A stretch of 64,000 nucleotides of DNA, taken from NCBI RefSeq assembly GCF_002531725.1, contig NZ_NWSQ01000002.1, positions 372,001-436,000 on the forward strand, given 5' to 3'. The position numbers and the translations under genes were made by a program. The DNA comes from Rhizobium sp. L43 (GTDB taxonomy: Bacteria > Pseudomonadota > Alphaproteobacteria > Rhizobiales > Rhizobiaceae). The notes under the pieces were generated by a model. The model saw only the letters and a program-made list of their open reading frames with translations, did not search any database and was not told the DNA's origin. Positions 8,025 to 15,842 of this stretch are shown here, in pieces (the stretch's first letter is position 1; every line of letters begins with the position of its first letter).

Positions 8025-8720
8025 TTAGTTCTCGACCGGCACGTCCTGCGTCTCGCGCCATTCCTTGAGCAGCACGGTGCGGCGGCGGGGATAGCGCACC
8101 TCATGCAGCGCCATGTCGATGATGCGGTCGGTGCGGAAATGGCGGAAATCCTGGCGCAGTTCGCACCAGGCCATGAGGACGCGAACATGCTCGAAATAAC
8201 CGAGCGCGAAAGGCCAGACGCGGCGCCGCGAGATGCGGCCCTGCTCGTCGCCATAATGCAATTCGAGGATACGCTCGAGGCGGATCGCCTTGCGGATCGC
8301 CGAAACGTCAGCCTTGTCCTCGTCCCGGCGTTTGGGGCCGACAAAAAGGGCTGCCGAATCGATCATCTCCCGCATATCGGCCGGCAGCACGGCGGCAATC
8401 TTGGCCAGCGCATCGGCGCCGGCGCCGGCAAGCCGCGGCTCGGCGGCGCGCGCCACCCAGCGCGAACCGAGCACCAGCGCCTCCAGCTCTTCTTCGGAAA
8501 ACATCATCGGCGGCAGCATGAAGCCCGGCTTCAGCACGTAGCCGATGCCGGCTTCGCCTTCGATCATCGCGCCCTGGGCCTGCAGGCTGGCAATATCGCG
8601 ATAGAGCGTGCGCAGGCTGACGCCGGTCTCCTCGGCAAGCACCGTGCCGGTCACCGGCCGCCGGTAACGCCGAAGCGTCTGAAGCAGCGTCAGCAGCCGT
8701 TCCGAGCGGGCGACCGGCAT
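8025..8720 (-). CDS. YafY-type (HTH + WYL) regulator
   Basis: A 231-residue transcription factor with an N-terminal HTH_11 domain (SERLLTLLQTLRRYRRPVTG, then VSLRTLYRDIASLQAQG, about residues 5-55) and a C-terminal WYL domain (about 138-215; RLERILELHYGDEQGRISRR, then PFALGYFEHVRVLMAWCELR). WYL domains sense ligands or nucleic acids. It is the first of three - strand genes: regulator, small ORF, VOC protein. Two palindromes of the same design precede the two downstream genes, so it probably controls them. Confidence 0.88.
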   Translation of the reverse strand: MPVARSERLLTLLQTLRRYRRPVTGTVLAEETGVSLRTLYRDIASLQAQGAMIEGEAGIGYVLKPGFMLPPMMFSEEELEALVLGSRWVARAAEPRLAGAGADALAKIAAVLPADMREMIDSAALFVGPKRRDEDKADVSAIRKAIRLERILELHYGDEQGRISRRRVWPFALGYFEHVRVLMAWCELRQDFRHFRTDRIIDMALHEVRYPRRRTVLLKEWRETQDVPVEN

Positions 8721-8724
8721 GGCG

Positions 8725-9684
8725 TTACTGCTTCCACTCCACCCAGTCGCGCATCAGGCGGTGGGCGATCGCCCCTTTCGGCGGCGAGGCCTTGCCTGTC
8801 GCGCTCGGACGTTCCAGCATTTCGATGGTTTCCTCGCGGGTGAACCAGCGGCAATCCTCCAGTTCCGTCTCGTCGCGGGTAATTTCGGTGGATTTGGCTT
8901 CGGCGTAACAGCCGATCATCAGCGAATGCGGCATCGGCCAGGGCTGCGAGGCGTGATAGCGGATGCGGCCGGTGCGGATGCCGGATTCCTCCAGCGTTTC
9001 TCGGCGTACGGCATTCTCGATGGTCTCGCCGGGCTCAACGAAGCCGGCAAGGCAGGAATACATGCCCGGCGCAAAATGCGGGCTGCGGCCAAGCAGGCAG
9101 AGGTCGCGGCTCTCGTCGATCGTCAGCATGATGACGACAGGGTCGGTGCGGGGGAAGATCATGTGTTCGCAGGCGGCGCAGACACGTTTGTAGCCGCCGA
9201 TATGGATCTCCATCGCCGAGCCGCAGCGGCCGCAGAAGCGGTTGTCGCCATTCCACCGGATGAGGCTTGCGGCCTGGGCGAATTCGCCGAGCAGCACCTC
9301 GTCGATCAGCATTTCGCGAAACAGCGTGCGACCGTCGGAAGGCTTGTATTGGCTGGTGAGATCGTCGACGCCGATGCCGACGGGAACGGCAAGGCGCGGC
9401 TCGCCGGATTTGCGGTAACCGAGAAGCACCGTCTCGTCCCAATCCGGCTGCAATTCCTTGAGCTCGTAACGGGCAAAGAGTGGATCGAGCACCTGGCCAT
9501 CATGCTTCAGCACCAGCTTATCCCCGGCGAAGGCAAAGATATGGGTGCCGTCCTTGGCCAGCGCCTTTTCGACGGAGCGTTCGTCGCGATGCTCGGAATC
9601 GCGATTGAGGTCGTTGGCGGCAAAGGCCGTGAGATTGCTGGGTTCGGGATGCGGCACATCCGAATCGAAAAGCGAATGACTCAT
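8725..9684 (-). CDS. nudC: NADH pyrophosphatase (NUDIX)
   Basis: A 319-residue NUDIX hydrolase of the NudC type, which splits NADH to NMNH and AMP and may also remove NAD caps from RNA. The layout is an N-terminal domain, a four-cysteine zinc ribbon (FCGRCGSAM, then VCAACEH, about residues 171-190), and a NUDIX box with the full pattern (GFVEPGE, then RETLEESGI). The C-terminal SQPWPMPHSLM is the NADH-specificity motif (SQPWPFPxS family). It overlaps the upstream HIT-gene stop by 4 bp, so translation is probably coupled. Confidence 0.92.
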   Translation of the reverse strand: MSHSLFDSDVPHPEPSNLTAFAANDLNRDSEHRDERSVEKALAKDGTHIFAFAGDKLVLKHDGQVLDPLFARYELKELQPDWDETVLLGYRKSGEPRLAVPVGIGVDDLTSQYKPSDGRTLFREMLIDEVLLGEFAQAASLIRWNGDNRFCGRCGSAMEIHIGGYKRVCAACEHMIFPRTDPVVIMLTIDESRDLCLLGRSPHFAPGMYSCLAGFVEPGETIENAVRRETLEESGIRTGRIRYHASQPWPMPHSLMIGCYAEAKSTEITRDETELEDCRWFTREETIEMLERPSATGKASPPKGAIAHRLMRDWVEWKQ

Positions 9685-10091
9685 GATGAAAGGGCTTCCC
9701 GCAGCTTCGCTATGAATTCGTCTCTTTTTCCGTCTTCGTAGGGCTCCGCACGGCCGAAGCCCCAGACGGGACCCGGCCAGTTAGCATCGCCTTCGAAGCG
9801 GGCAATGATATGAACATGAAGCTGGCGGACGACATTGCCAAGAGCCCCGACATTGATTTTTGTCGCGCCGGTGATCTCCTTCAGCGCCTTAGCGACCAAC
9901 TCCGTCTCGAAGGCAAGCAGCACCTGGTCGAGCGGCGTCAGCTCGAAGATTTCCGTGATCCCAGCCCGGCGCGGCACGAGAATGAGCCAGGGCCAGCGGG
10001 CATCCCTCGACAATCTCAGATCGCAGAGACCGGTGACCATGATGCTGACGCTGTCGTTTTCCAGCCGAGGGTCGAGCGCGAAACCTTTCAA
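9681..10091 (-). CDS. HIT-family protein
   Basis: A 136-residue histidine-triad superfamily protein, a nucleotide-binding hydrolase or transferase. The active loop reads LHVHIIARFEGD: the first two histidines are present, but the third triad position is Ala-Arg, as in HIT-like variants (HxHxxxR). Activity may therefore differ from classic Hint hydrolases. An N-terminal segment (LSRDARWPWLILVPRRAGI) is usual for proteobacterial members. It is followed by nudC with a 4-bp overlap. Confidence 0.85.
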   Translation of the reverse strand: MKGFALDPRLENDSVSIMVTGLCDLRLSRDARWPWLILVPRRAGITEIFELTPLDQVLLAFETELVAKALKEITGATKINVGALGNVVRQLHVHIIARFEGDANWPGPVWGFGRAEPYEDGKRDEFIAKLREALSS

Positions 10092-10143
10092 AGGGCATTC
10101 TCCTCATGTTTTCCAACGACTAGCAGTTTTTTTGCATGTTGGC

Positions 10144-10172
10144 TTGCTTTTGATGACGATATTGCCGATATG
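10144..10172 (+). promoter_or_regulatory. Candidate promoter of SRP RNA
   Basis: TTGCTT at 10144-10149, a 17-bp spacer, then GATATG at 10167-10172. Transcription would begin near 10179, at the 5' end of the SRP RNA. Confidence 0.5.
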
Positions 10173-10178
10173 TGCATC

Positions 10179-10277
10179 CGGGAGGTTGGTGGTGGACGAG
10201 CCACTCGCCAACCGGGTCAGGTCCGGAAGGAAGCAGCCCTAACGAGCCCGGCACGGGTCATCGTGCCAGCCTCCCAC
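10179..10277 (+). ncRNA. ffs: Signal recognition particle 4.5S RNA
   Basis: The apical loop of bacterial small SRP RNA is unmistakable: GGTCAGGTCCGGAAGGAAGC, followed by AGCCCTAA, at 10215-10242. The outer arms GGAGGTTGG (10181) and CCAGCCTCC (10266-10274) close a single hairpin of about 95 nt. With Ffh it directs nascent membrane proteins to FtsY. Position immediately before dnaX is the usual alphaproteobacterial arrangement. Ends are estimated from pairing. Confidence 0.95.
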
Positions 10278-10322
10278 CTTCTCTCCACGAAGTGCCCGAC
10301 GATCCGGGCGACAAGCAGGGCG

Positions 10323-12197
10323 ATGAGCGACACCGAGCGACAATCAAAAGATGCCGCCTCGACGGGCACCGGATACCGGGTGCTGGCTCGCAAATACCGC
10401 CCCAAGGATTTCACGGACCTGATGGTCGGCCAGGAGCCGATGGTCCGCACCCTGACCAACGCCTTCGAGACCGGCCGCATCGCGCAGGCCTATATGCTGA
10501 CCGGCGTGCGCGGCGTCGGCAAGACGACGACGGCGCGCATCCTGGCGCGGGCGCTGAATTACAAGACGGCTGAGATCGACAAGCCGACGATCGACCTGCG
10601 CATACCCGGCGAGCACTGCCAGGCGATCATGGAAGGCCGGCATGTCGACGTGATCGAGATGGACGCCGCCTCCCATACCGGCATCGACGATATAAGAGAG
10701 ATCATCGAGCAGGTGCGCTACCGGCCGGTTTCGGCACGCTACAAGGTCTATATTATCGACGAAGTGCACATGCTGTCGACGCAGGCCTTCAACGGCCTGC
10801 TGAAGACGCTGGAAGAGCCGCCGGAGCATGTGAAGTTCATCTTCGCCACCACTGAAATCCGCAAGGTGCCGATCACCGTGCTGTCGCGCTGCCAGCGCTT
10901 CGACCTGCGCCGGATCAGCGCGTCGGATCTCGTCGGGCTGTTTTCGACGATCGCCGCCAAGGAAGGCATCGAGGCGGAGCCGGACGCACTGGCGATGATC
11001 GCGCGCGCCGCCGAAGGCTCGGCCCGCGACGGCCTGTCGCTGCTTGATCAGGCGATCGCCCATGGCGCCGGCGCCGTGCAGACGGAAGCCGTGCGCGGCA
11101 TGCTCGGCCTTGCCGACCGCGCCCGGATCGTCGATCTCTTCCAGCACGTGATCAAGGGCGATGTCGCCGCCGCCCTCGGCGAATTCCAGAACCAGTACGA
11201 GGCCGGCGCCAATCCGGTGGTGGTGCTGACCGATCTTGCCGATTTCACCCATCTGGTGACCCGGCTGAAATATGTGCCGGATGCGGCAAATGATCCCTCG
11301 CTCAGCGAAGTCGAGCGCACCAAGGCGGCGGAATTCGCCAAGGGCGTTGCGGTGACGACGCTGTCGCGCATCTGGCAGATGCTGCTGAAAGGCATTCCGG
11401 AAACGGAGGGCTCGTCGCGCACAGCCGGTGCGGCCGAAATGGTGCTGATCCGGCTTGCGCATGCAGCGCATCTGCCGGCGCCCGAGGATGCGGCGCGGCG
11501 GCTTGCCGAATTTTCCGGCGATAATGGAGGCCAGCGGCCCTCCTCCCCGCCTTCCGGCAATGGCGGCGGCGGCACGCGAGTCCCCTATCAAAGCAGTGTC
11601 GCGGCACGGGCGCCTGAGATCGCGCCGAGCAAACCGCAGCCTTCGGCGCCGGTGGCGATGCTGCGCGCCGTGCCGAGCAGCCAGCCGGAGACGATGGCTG
11701 TCGGGCGGATAGAGGCGAAACCGGCGGAAGCACCGAAGCCGCTCGTTCGGGTCAATTCGGTCAGCGATATCGTCAACCTCGCCACCGAGAAGCGCGATGC
11801 GAAGCTGAAGGCGATGGTCCGTACCTTCGTGCGCCCCGTGCGGATCGAGCCCGGCCGGCTTGACGTCAGCCTCACCGAGGGCGCGCCGACGACGCTGCTC
11901 AACGAGCTTGCCGTCAAGCTGAAGGAATGGACCGGCATCCACTGGATCGTCAGCCTCAGCCGCGACGAGGGTCAGCCGACGCTTGTCGAAGCAGAAGCCA
12001 GAACCCGGGAACAGCATGTCATCGATGCCCGCCAGGACCCCGACGTCGCGGCGATCCTGGCACATTTTCCCGGCGCAAAAATCATCGACGTGCGCGTGCG
12101 GGCGCCCGAACCGGAAGAGGAAGGCGAGGTCAAACCGCCTGATGCCGCCGAATCCGAAGAAGGTGACATCCTGCCGGGCGACGACATAGAATTTTAA
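10323..12197 (+). CDS. dnaX: DNA polymerase III gamma/tau subunit
   Basis: A 624-residue clamp-loader ATPase. The AAA+ module carries Walker [13 protein letters not shown] (about residues 60-71), Walker B in [10 protein letters not shown] and the sensor region [21 protein letters not shown]. The zinc module is degenerate: only GEHCQAI of the usual four-cysteine set remains, which is common in alphaproteobacterial DnaX. The region after about residue 400 is Pro/Ala-rich, then a tau-like C-terminal domain ([19 protein letters not shown]) ends in an acidic tail. The frame is open back to 9810, but that stretch crosses the SRP RNA; the ATG at 10323 fits the family start. I see no obvious slippery run for programmed frameshifting. 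Confidence 0.93.
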   Translation: MSDTERQSKDAASTGTGYRVLARKYRPKDFTDLMVGQEPMVRTLTNAFETGRIAQAYMLTGVRGVGKTTTARILARALNYKTAEIDKPTIDLRIPGEHCQAIMEGRHVDVIEMDAASHTGIDDIREIIEQVRYRPVSARYKVYIIDEVHMLSTQAFNGLLKTLEEPPEHVKFIFATTEIRKVPITVLSRCQRFDLRRISASDLVGLFSTIAAKEGIEAEPDALAMIARAAEGSARDGLSLLDQAIAHGAGAVQTEAVRGMLGLADRARIVDLFQHVIKGDVAAALGEFQNQYEAGANPVVVLTDLADFTHLVTRLKYVPDAANDPSLSEVERTKAAEFAKGVAVTTLSRIWQMLLKGIPETEGSSRTAGAAEMVLIRLAHAAHLPAPEDAARRLAEFSGDNGGQRPSSPPSGNGGGGTRVPYQSSVAARAPEIAPSKPQPSAPVAMLRAVPSSQPETMAVGRIEAKPAEAPKPLVRVNSVSDIVNLATEKRDAKLKAMVRTFVRPVRIEPGRLDVSLTEGAPTTLLNELAVKLKEWTGIHWIVSLSRDEGQPTLVEAEARTREQHVIDARQDPDVAAILAHFPGAKIIDVRVRAPEPEEEGEVKPPDAAESEEGDILPGDDIEF

Positions 12198-12220
12198 AAG
12201 TTTCAACAAGGAGCGAGACG

Positions 12221-12544
12221 ATGCGCGACATCATGGGCATGATGGGCAAAGTCAAGGAAATGCAGGCCAAGATGGAGCAGATGCAGGCGGAGATCGCCGA
12301 GCTCACCGCCGAAGGCAAGGCGGGCGGCGGCCTCGTCACCGTCGTCATCTCAGGCAAGGGCGAGCTGAAGAGCCTGAAAATCGACCCGTCGCTGTTCAAG
12401 GAAGACGATGTCGAAATCCTCGAGGACCTGATCGTCGCTGCTCACAAGGATGCGAAGGACAAGGCCGAGGCGCTCGCCGCCGAAAAGACCAAGGCGCTAA
12501 CCGCCGGCCTGCCGATCCCGCCGGGTTTCAAGCTGCCGTTCTGA
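12221..12544 (+). CDS. YbaB/EbfC nucleoid-associated protein
   Basis: A 107-residue DNA-binding protein of the YbaB/EbfC family, which forms dimers with a tweezer-like shape and coats DNA. An N-terminal amphipathic helix ([20 protein letters not shown]) is followed by the conserved strand [20 protein letters not shown] and a C-terminal [13 protein letters not shown] strong AAGGAGCGAG Shine-Dalgarno precedes the ATG. The gene order dnaX-ybaB-recR is conserved widely; here a MOSC gene on the other strand separates ybaB from recR. Confidence 0.92.
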   Translation: MRDIMGMMGKVKEMQAKMEQMQAEIAELTAEGKAGGGLVTVVISGKGELKSLKIDPSLFKEDDVEILEDLIVAAHKDAKDKAEALAAEKTKALTAGLPIPPGFKLPF

Positions 12545-12587
12545 TCGACCCGTTAAACAAAGTACCACGCCGCGCATATGCCCGGCG

Positions 12588-13205
12588 TCAGGGCCCGGCT
12601 TCCAGCACAGCCCGCAGCTTATAGTGAATTGGAGCAGCGAGGTATCGCGCCCGATCCATCTCGGAAAGCCGCCGGCCGAAGGTTTCCATCAGCTCCGGCA
12701 TCATCACCTTCTCTCCGGAAAAGGGCTGATGCTCCACCGGCATTCCGGCCTCGGCGACGCCGCCGCTGATAACGCGGCAGTAGAGGCCGGGGCGGGCGGC
12801 GGCGGTATAGCGCTTGACGAATTTCGGGTCGGCCATCCTGGCAGCGAAGGTGGCGCAGGGCATGCGGCACGACGTGACTTCGAGGATGAGATCGCCTGAT
12901 ACAAAGCGGTCGCCGACGGCGGCGTCGCGGTTGTCGAGACCTGAGATCACCATGTTTTCACCGAAGGTGCCGGGCTTGTATGGACTGCCAAATTCCGCGC
13001 TCCACCAGTCGAGCGTCAGCGATCCCTCGATATAAACCGCCTGATCGACACCGCCATGGTGTTTGCGGTTGCAGATGGCATCGCCGACCAGGCCTTCGGC
13101 ATCGATCATCACCGCGCCGTTGACGGCATGTTTGAAGATGCCGGTCTTGTAGCTCTTGCCGGCCAGCCTTTCCGGATTGCCGGTGCAGAGCGCCAGGATT
13201 TTCAT
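12588..13205 (-). CDS. MOSC-domain protein
   Basis: A 205-residue MOSC protein (molybdenum cofactor sulfurase C-terminal superfamily), similar to YiiM. Such proteins use a conserved cysteine and Moco-related chemistry to reduce N-hydroxylated compounds. Seen here are the start MKILALCTGNPERLAGKSYK, the loop GDAICNRKHHGGVDQAVYIE, FGENMVISGLDNRDAAVGDR and the likely cysteine in VTSCRMPCATFAARM. The frame stays open to 14006 through the recR region; MKIL at 13205 is the family start. It is inserted, in the opposite direction, between ybaB and recR. Confidence 0.87.
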   Translation of the reverse strand: MKILALCTGNPERLAGKSYKTGIFKHAVNGAVMIDAEGLVGDAICNRKHHGGVDQAVYIEGSLTLDWWSAEFGSPYKPGTFGENMVISGLDNRDAAVGDRFVSGDLILEVTSCRMPCATFAARMADPKFVKRYTAAARPGLYCRVISGGVAEAGMPVEHQPFSGEKVMMPELMETFGRRLSEMDRARYLAAPIHYKLRAVLEAGP

Positions 13206-13262
13206 GGGATGGCCGATCCTTCCGCGATTCCGTTTTCGTTCCATATCAGTTAAGAACGGCGC

Positions 13263-13868
13263 ATGGCAAAACGAGTCACCGGCCCCGAAATCGAAAAACT
13301 CATCCAGCTTCTGGCGAAGGTGCCGGGCCTCGGGCCGCGCTCGGCGCGCCGGGCGGCACTGCATCTGATCAAGAAGAAGGACCAGCTGCTCGGCCCGCTG
13401 TCGAATGCGATGGGCGAGGCCTATGACAAGGTGAAGATCTGCTCGCGCTGCGGCAATGTCGATACCGTCGACCCCTGTACCGTCTGCACCGACACGCAGC
13501 GCGATCAATCCATCATCATCGTCGTCGAGGACGTCTCGGATCTCTGGGCGCTGGAGCGGGCGGGCGCGATGAACGCCGCCTATCATGTGCTCGGCGGCAC
13601 GCTGTCGCCGCTCGACGGGATCGGGCCCGACGATCTCAATATTCGCGGACTGATCGACCGGATCGGCGAAGGCGGCATCCGGGAACTGATCATTGCGGTC
13701 AATGCCACCGTTGAGGGTCAGACGACGGCGCATTACATTACCGACCAGCTGCAGGGGCTTGAGGTGAAGATCACCCGGCTGGCGCATGGCGTGCCTGTCG
13801 GCGGCGAGCTCGACTATCTCGACGAGGGCACGCTTGCGGCGGCCCTTCGGGCGCGGACGGTGATATGA
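13263..13868 (+). CDS. recR: Recombination mediator RecR
   Basis: A 201-residue RecR. With RecO it loads RecA onto gapped DNA. It shows the helix-hairpin-helix [20 protein letters not shown], the four-cysteine zinc finger [16 protein letters not shown] (about residues 60-75) and the Toprim core [17 protein letters not shown]. The C-terminal [20 protein letters not shown] is diagnostic. Its 3' end abuts a large inverted repeat that separates it from the transglycosylase gene. Confidence 0.95.
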   Translation: MAKRVTGPEIEKLIQLLAKVPGLGPRSARRAALHLIKKKDQLLGPLSNAMGEAYDKVKICSRCGNVDTVDPCTVCTDTQRDQSIIIVVEDVSDLWALERAGAMNAAYHVLGGTLSPLDGIGPDDLNIRGLIDRIGEGGIRELIIAVNATVEGQTTAHYITDQLQGLEVKITRLAHGVPVGGELDYLDEGTLAAALRARTVI

Positions 13869-13886
13869 GGGGGGTTCGTATGCGGC

Positions 13887-14113
13887 ACCACACCCCCCTC
13901 TGCCCTGCCGGGCCCGGGGTCGAGCCACGGGTCTCGACCCGTCCTTCGGACCCCCACAAGGGGGGAGATTGGCTGGGAGCGTCCGCTCGTCCTGATCAAA
14001 AACCACAAATGGCCGAAACCGCCTGGCGCACGATCAAAATTTGGCGAAGCCGGCACGTCTTGCCGATCTCCCCCCTTGTGGGGGAGATGCCCGGCAGGGC
14101 AGAGGGGGGTGTT
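13887..14113. repeat. Rhizobium palindromic repeat between recR and the transglycosylase
   Basis: About 227 bp of nested inverted repeat. The outer arms are CACCCCCCTCTGCCCTGCCGGG-like at 13890-13912 and its complement at 14090-14112; inner arms CCCCCACAAGGGGGGAGAT (13951-13969) pair with ATCTCCCCCCTTGTGGGGG (14066-14084). A smaller hairpin GGTCGAG/CTCGACC lies at 13918-13939. Elements with CCCCCACAAGGGGGGAGAT are frequent between genes in Rhizobium and Agrobacterium. The right arm contains the likely start codon of the next gene. Confidence 0.8.
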
Positions 14114-15358
14114 CCACGGCGGCTCCGGATATTCGCACTGGCTATAACCGCTGCTCTCCTCCCCCTCCCCTCCTACGCAGCCCCCTCGAAAGCCGATGTC
14201 GAAGCACAATTCGAAACCTGGGTGCAGCGCGACCTCTGGCCCGAGGCCAAGGCGAACGGGATTTCGGAGAAGACCTTTCAGGCCGCTTTCTCCGGTGTCA
14301 CGCTGAACTGGAACCTGCCCGATCTCGCCCCGCCCGGCTTCCCGCCGCCGAAGGAGCAGAAGCAGACGCAGGCGGAATTTTCTTCGCCCGGTCCCTATTT
14401 CAACGAAGACCATCTGAAGAGGCTTGCCACAACGGGGCGCGGCTTTGCCGCGCAATACGGTTCGACGCTGAAGCGCATCGAGAAGACCTATGGCGTGCCG
14501 GGCTCGATCGTGCTTGCCATCTGGGGCCGGGAGACGGGCTTCGGCGCGGCGAAGATCCCGAATTCGGCGGTCGAGGTGCTGGCAACCAAGGCTTTCATGT
14601 CGACGCGCAAGGAGATGTTCCGTACCGAACTGGTGGCCGCATTGCATATCCTCGATGGCGGCGACGTCACACCTGCCGATTTCAAGGGTTCGTCGGCGGG
14701 CGCACTTGGCCAGCCACAATTCATGCCGACCAGCTATCTGAAATATGCCGTCGATTTCGACGGCGACGGCCATCGCAACATCTGGACCTCGGTGCCGGAT
14801 ACGCTCGCCTCGATCGCCAATTTCCTGGTCAAAAAAGGCTGGCAGCGCGACCGCGACTGGGGCTTCGAAGTGTCGATACCGGAAGCCGTCTCCTGTGCGC
14901 AGGAGGGACCCGATCTCGCAAAGCCGCTGTCGCACTGGGCCTCGCTCGGCATCGGCCGCATCTCCGGCAAGGGTTTCCCTTCAGGCGAGATGAAGGCCGA
15001 GGGCATGATGCTGGTGCCAGCCGGCCGCGATGGGCCCGAGTTCGTCGTCACGCCGAATTTCTACATCATCAAGGAATACAATAATTCCGATCTCTACGCC
15101 CTCTATATCGGCAATCTCGCCGACCGCATCGCCTCTAATGGCGGCGCCTTTGCGGGCCAATGGGGCGATGTCGGCAAGATGCTGCGCTCGGATGTCGCCG
15201 CCGTGCAGAAGGCGCTGGAACGGCAGGGTTACGATGTCGGCGGCTCCGACGGTCTGCCGGGTTACAAGACGCGGCGGTCGATCGGCCAGTGGCAGGCCAA
15301 GAACGGCATGAAGCCGACATGTTTTCCCGAGGCGACGATGAAGGGCAAGCTGAAGTAG
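14087..15358 (+). CDS. Lytic murein transglycosylase (MltB-like)
   Basis: About 423 residues. A signal peptide (RRLRIFALAITAALL, cut near SYA) is followed by an SLT_2 catalytic domain with the catalytic Glu in WGRETGFGA, the SSAGALGQPQFMPTSYLKYA segment, and a C-terminal peptidoglycan-binding helix bundle (VQKALERQGYDVGGSDG). It cleaves glycan strands to 1,6-anhydro-muropeptides in the periplasm. The start is uncertain. The frame is open through the whole repeat to 13865, where ATGA would overlap the recR stop, but that would add a long unlikely leader. The in-frame ATG at 14087 lies in the repeat arm and gives MPGRAEGGVPRR before the signal peptide; no good Shine-Dalgarno is seen. Confidence 0.85.
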   Translation: MPGRAEGGVPRRLRIFALAITAALLPLPSYAAPSKADVEAQFETWVQRDLWPEAKANGISEKTFQAAFSGVTLNWNLPDLAPPGFPPPKEQKQTQAEFSSPGPYFNEDHLKRLATTGRGFAAQYGSTLKRIEKTYGVPGSIVLAIWGRETGFGAAKIPNSAVEVLATKAFMSTRKEMFRTELVAALHILDGGDVTPADFKGSSAGALGQPQFMPTSYLKYAVDFDGDGHRNIWTSVPDTLASIANFLVKKGWQRDRDWGFEVSIPEAVSCAQEGPDLAKPLSHWASLGIGRISGKGFPSGEMKAEGMMLVPAGRDGPEFVVTPNFYIIKEYNNSDLYALYIGNLADRIASNGGAFAGQWGDVGKMLRSDVAAVQKALERQGYDVGGSDGLPGYKTRRSIGQWQAKNGMKPTCFPEATMKGKLK

Positions 15359-15363
15359 CCGCT

Positions 15364-15819
15364 TCAGAGTGCGCGCTTCAGCCCTTCATGGCTGACGACG
15401 AAACCAAGCTTCTCATAGAAACGGACCGAGTCCGTCCGCGTCTTGTCCGTTGTCAGCTGCACGAGGCCGCAGCCGCGCGCGGCGCATTGGGCGATCGCCC
15501 ATTCGATCAACGCCGAGCCGAGGCCTGCACCGCGAAGGTTGCTGGCGACACGCACGCTTTCGATCTGGCCGCGCCACATGCCCGTCCGCGACAGGCCGGG
15601 AAGAAAACTCAGCTGCAGACAGCCGACGACCCGATCGGAAGCGTCGGTTGCGACGGCCAGCAGCTGATTGGCGTCGGCCTCGATCGCGGCAAAGGCCGAG
15701 AGATAGCGCGGATCGACGGGGTCCGAAACGACCTCCCTGGCGCCGCCGAGATCGTCGTCGGCGAGCAGCCGGACGATGGCGGCAAGATCGGATCGGCGGG
15801 CGAGCCTGAAGCTATACAT
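15364..15819 (-). CDS. GNAT N-acetyltransferase
   Basis: A 151-residue GCN5-related acetyltransferase. The acetyl-CoA binding motif A is IESVRVASNLRGAGLGSALI (Q/RxxGxG/A as RGAGLG), followed by a C-terminal LVQLTTDKTRTDSVRFYEKL, the strand-helix that closes the site. The substrate cannot be predicted. I place the start at the ATG at 15819 with AGAGG 6 bp upstream; a TTG at 15846 is an alternative. It is just downstream of the MFS gene on the same strand and probably cotranscribed. The 3' end is convergent with the transglycosylase gene, 5 bp apart. Confidence 0.87.
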   Translation of the reverse strand: MYSFRLARRSDLAAIVRLLADDDLGGAREVVSDPVDPRYLSAFAAIEADANQLLAVATDASDRVVGCLQLSFLPGLSRTGMWRGQIESVRVASNLRGAGLGSALIEWAIAQCAARGCGLVQLTTDKTRTDSVRFYEKLGFVVSHEGLKRAL

Positions 15820-15842
15820 GTTTGACCTCTGCACGCCTGGTC

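Noticed and set aside
10344..12209. A 621-codon open frame opposite dnaX
   Set aside because: Codon-bias shadow of dnaX with His/Arg/Asp-rich nonsense translation.
13865..14086. Longer start for the transglycosylase, overlapping the recR stop by ATGA
   Set aside because: It would translate the whole palindromic repeat as a 74-residue non-signal leader before a good signal peptide.
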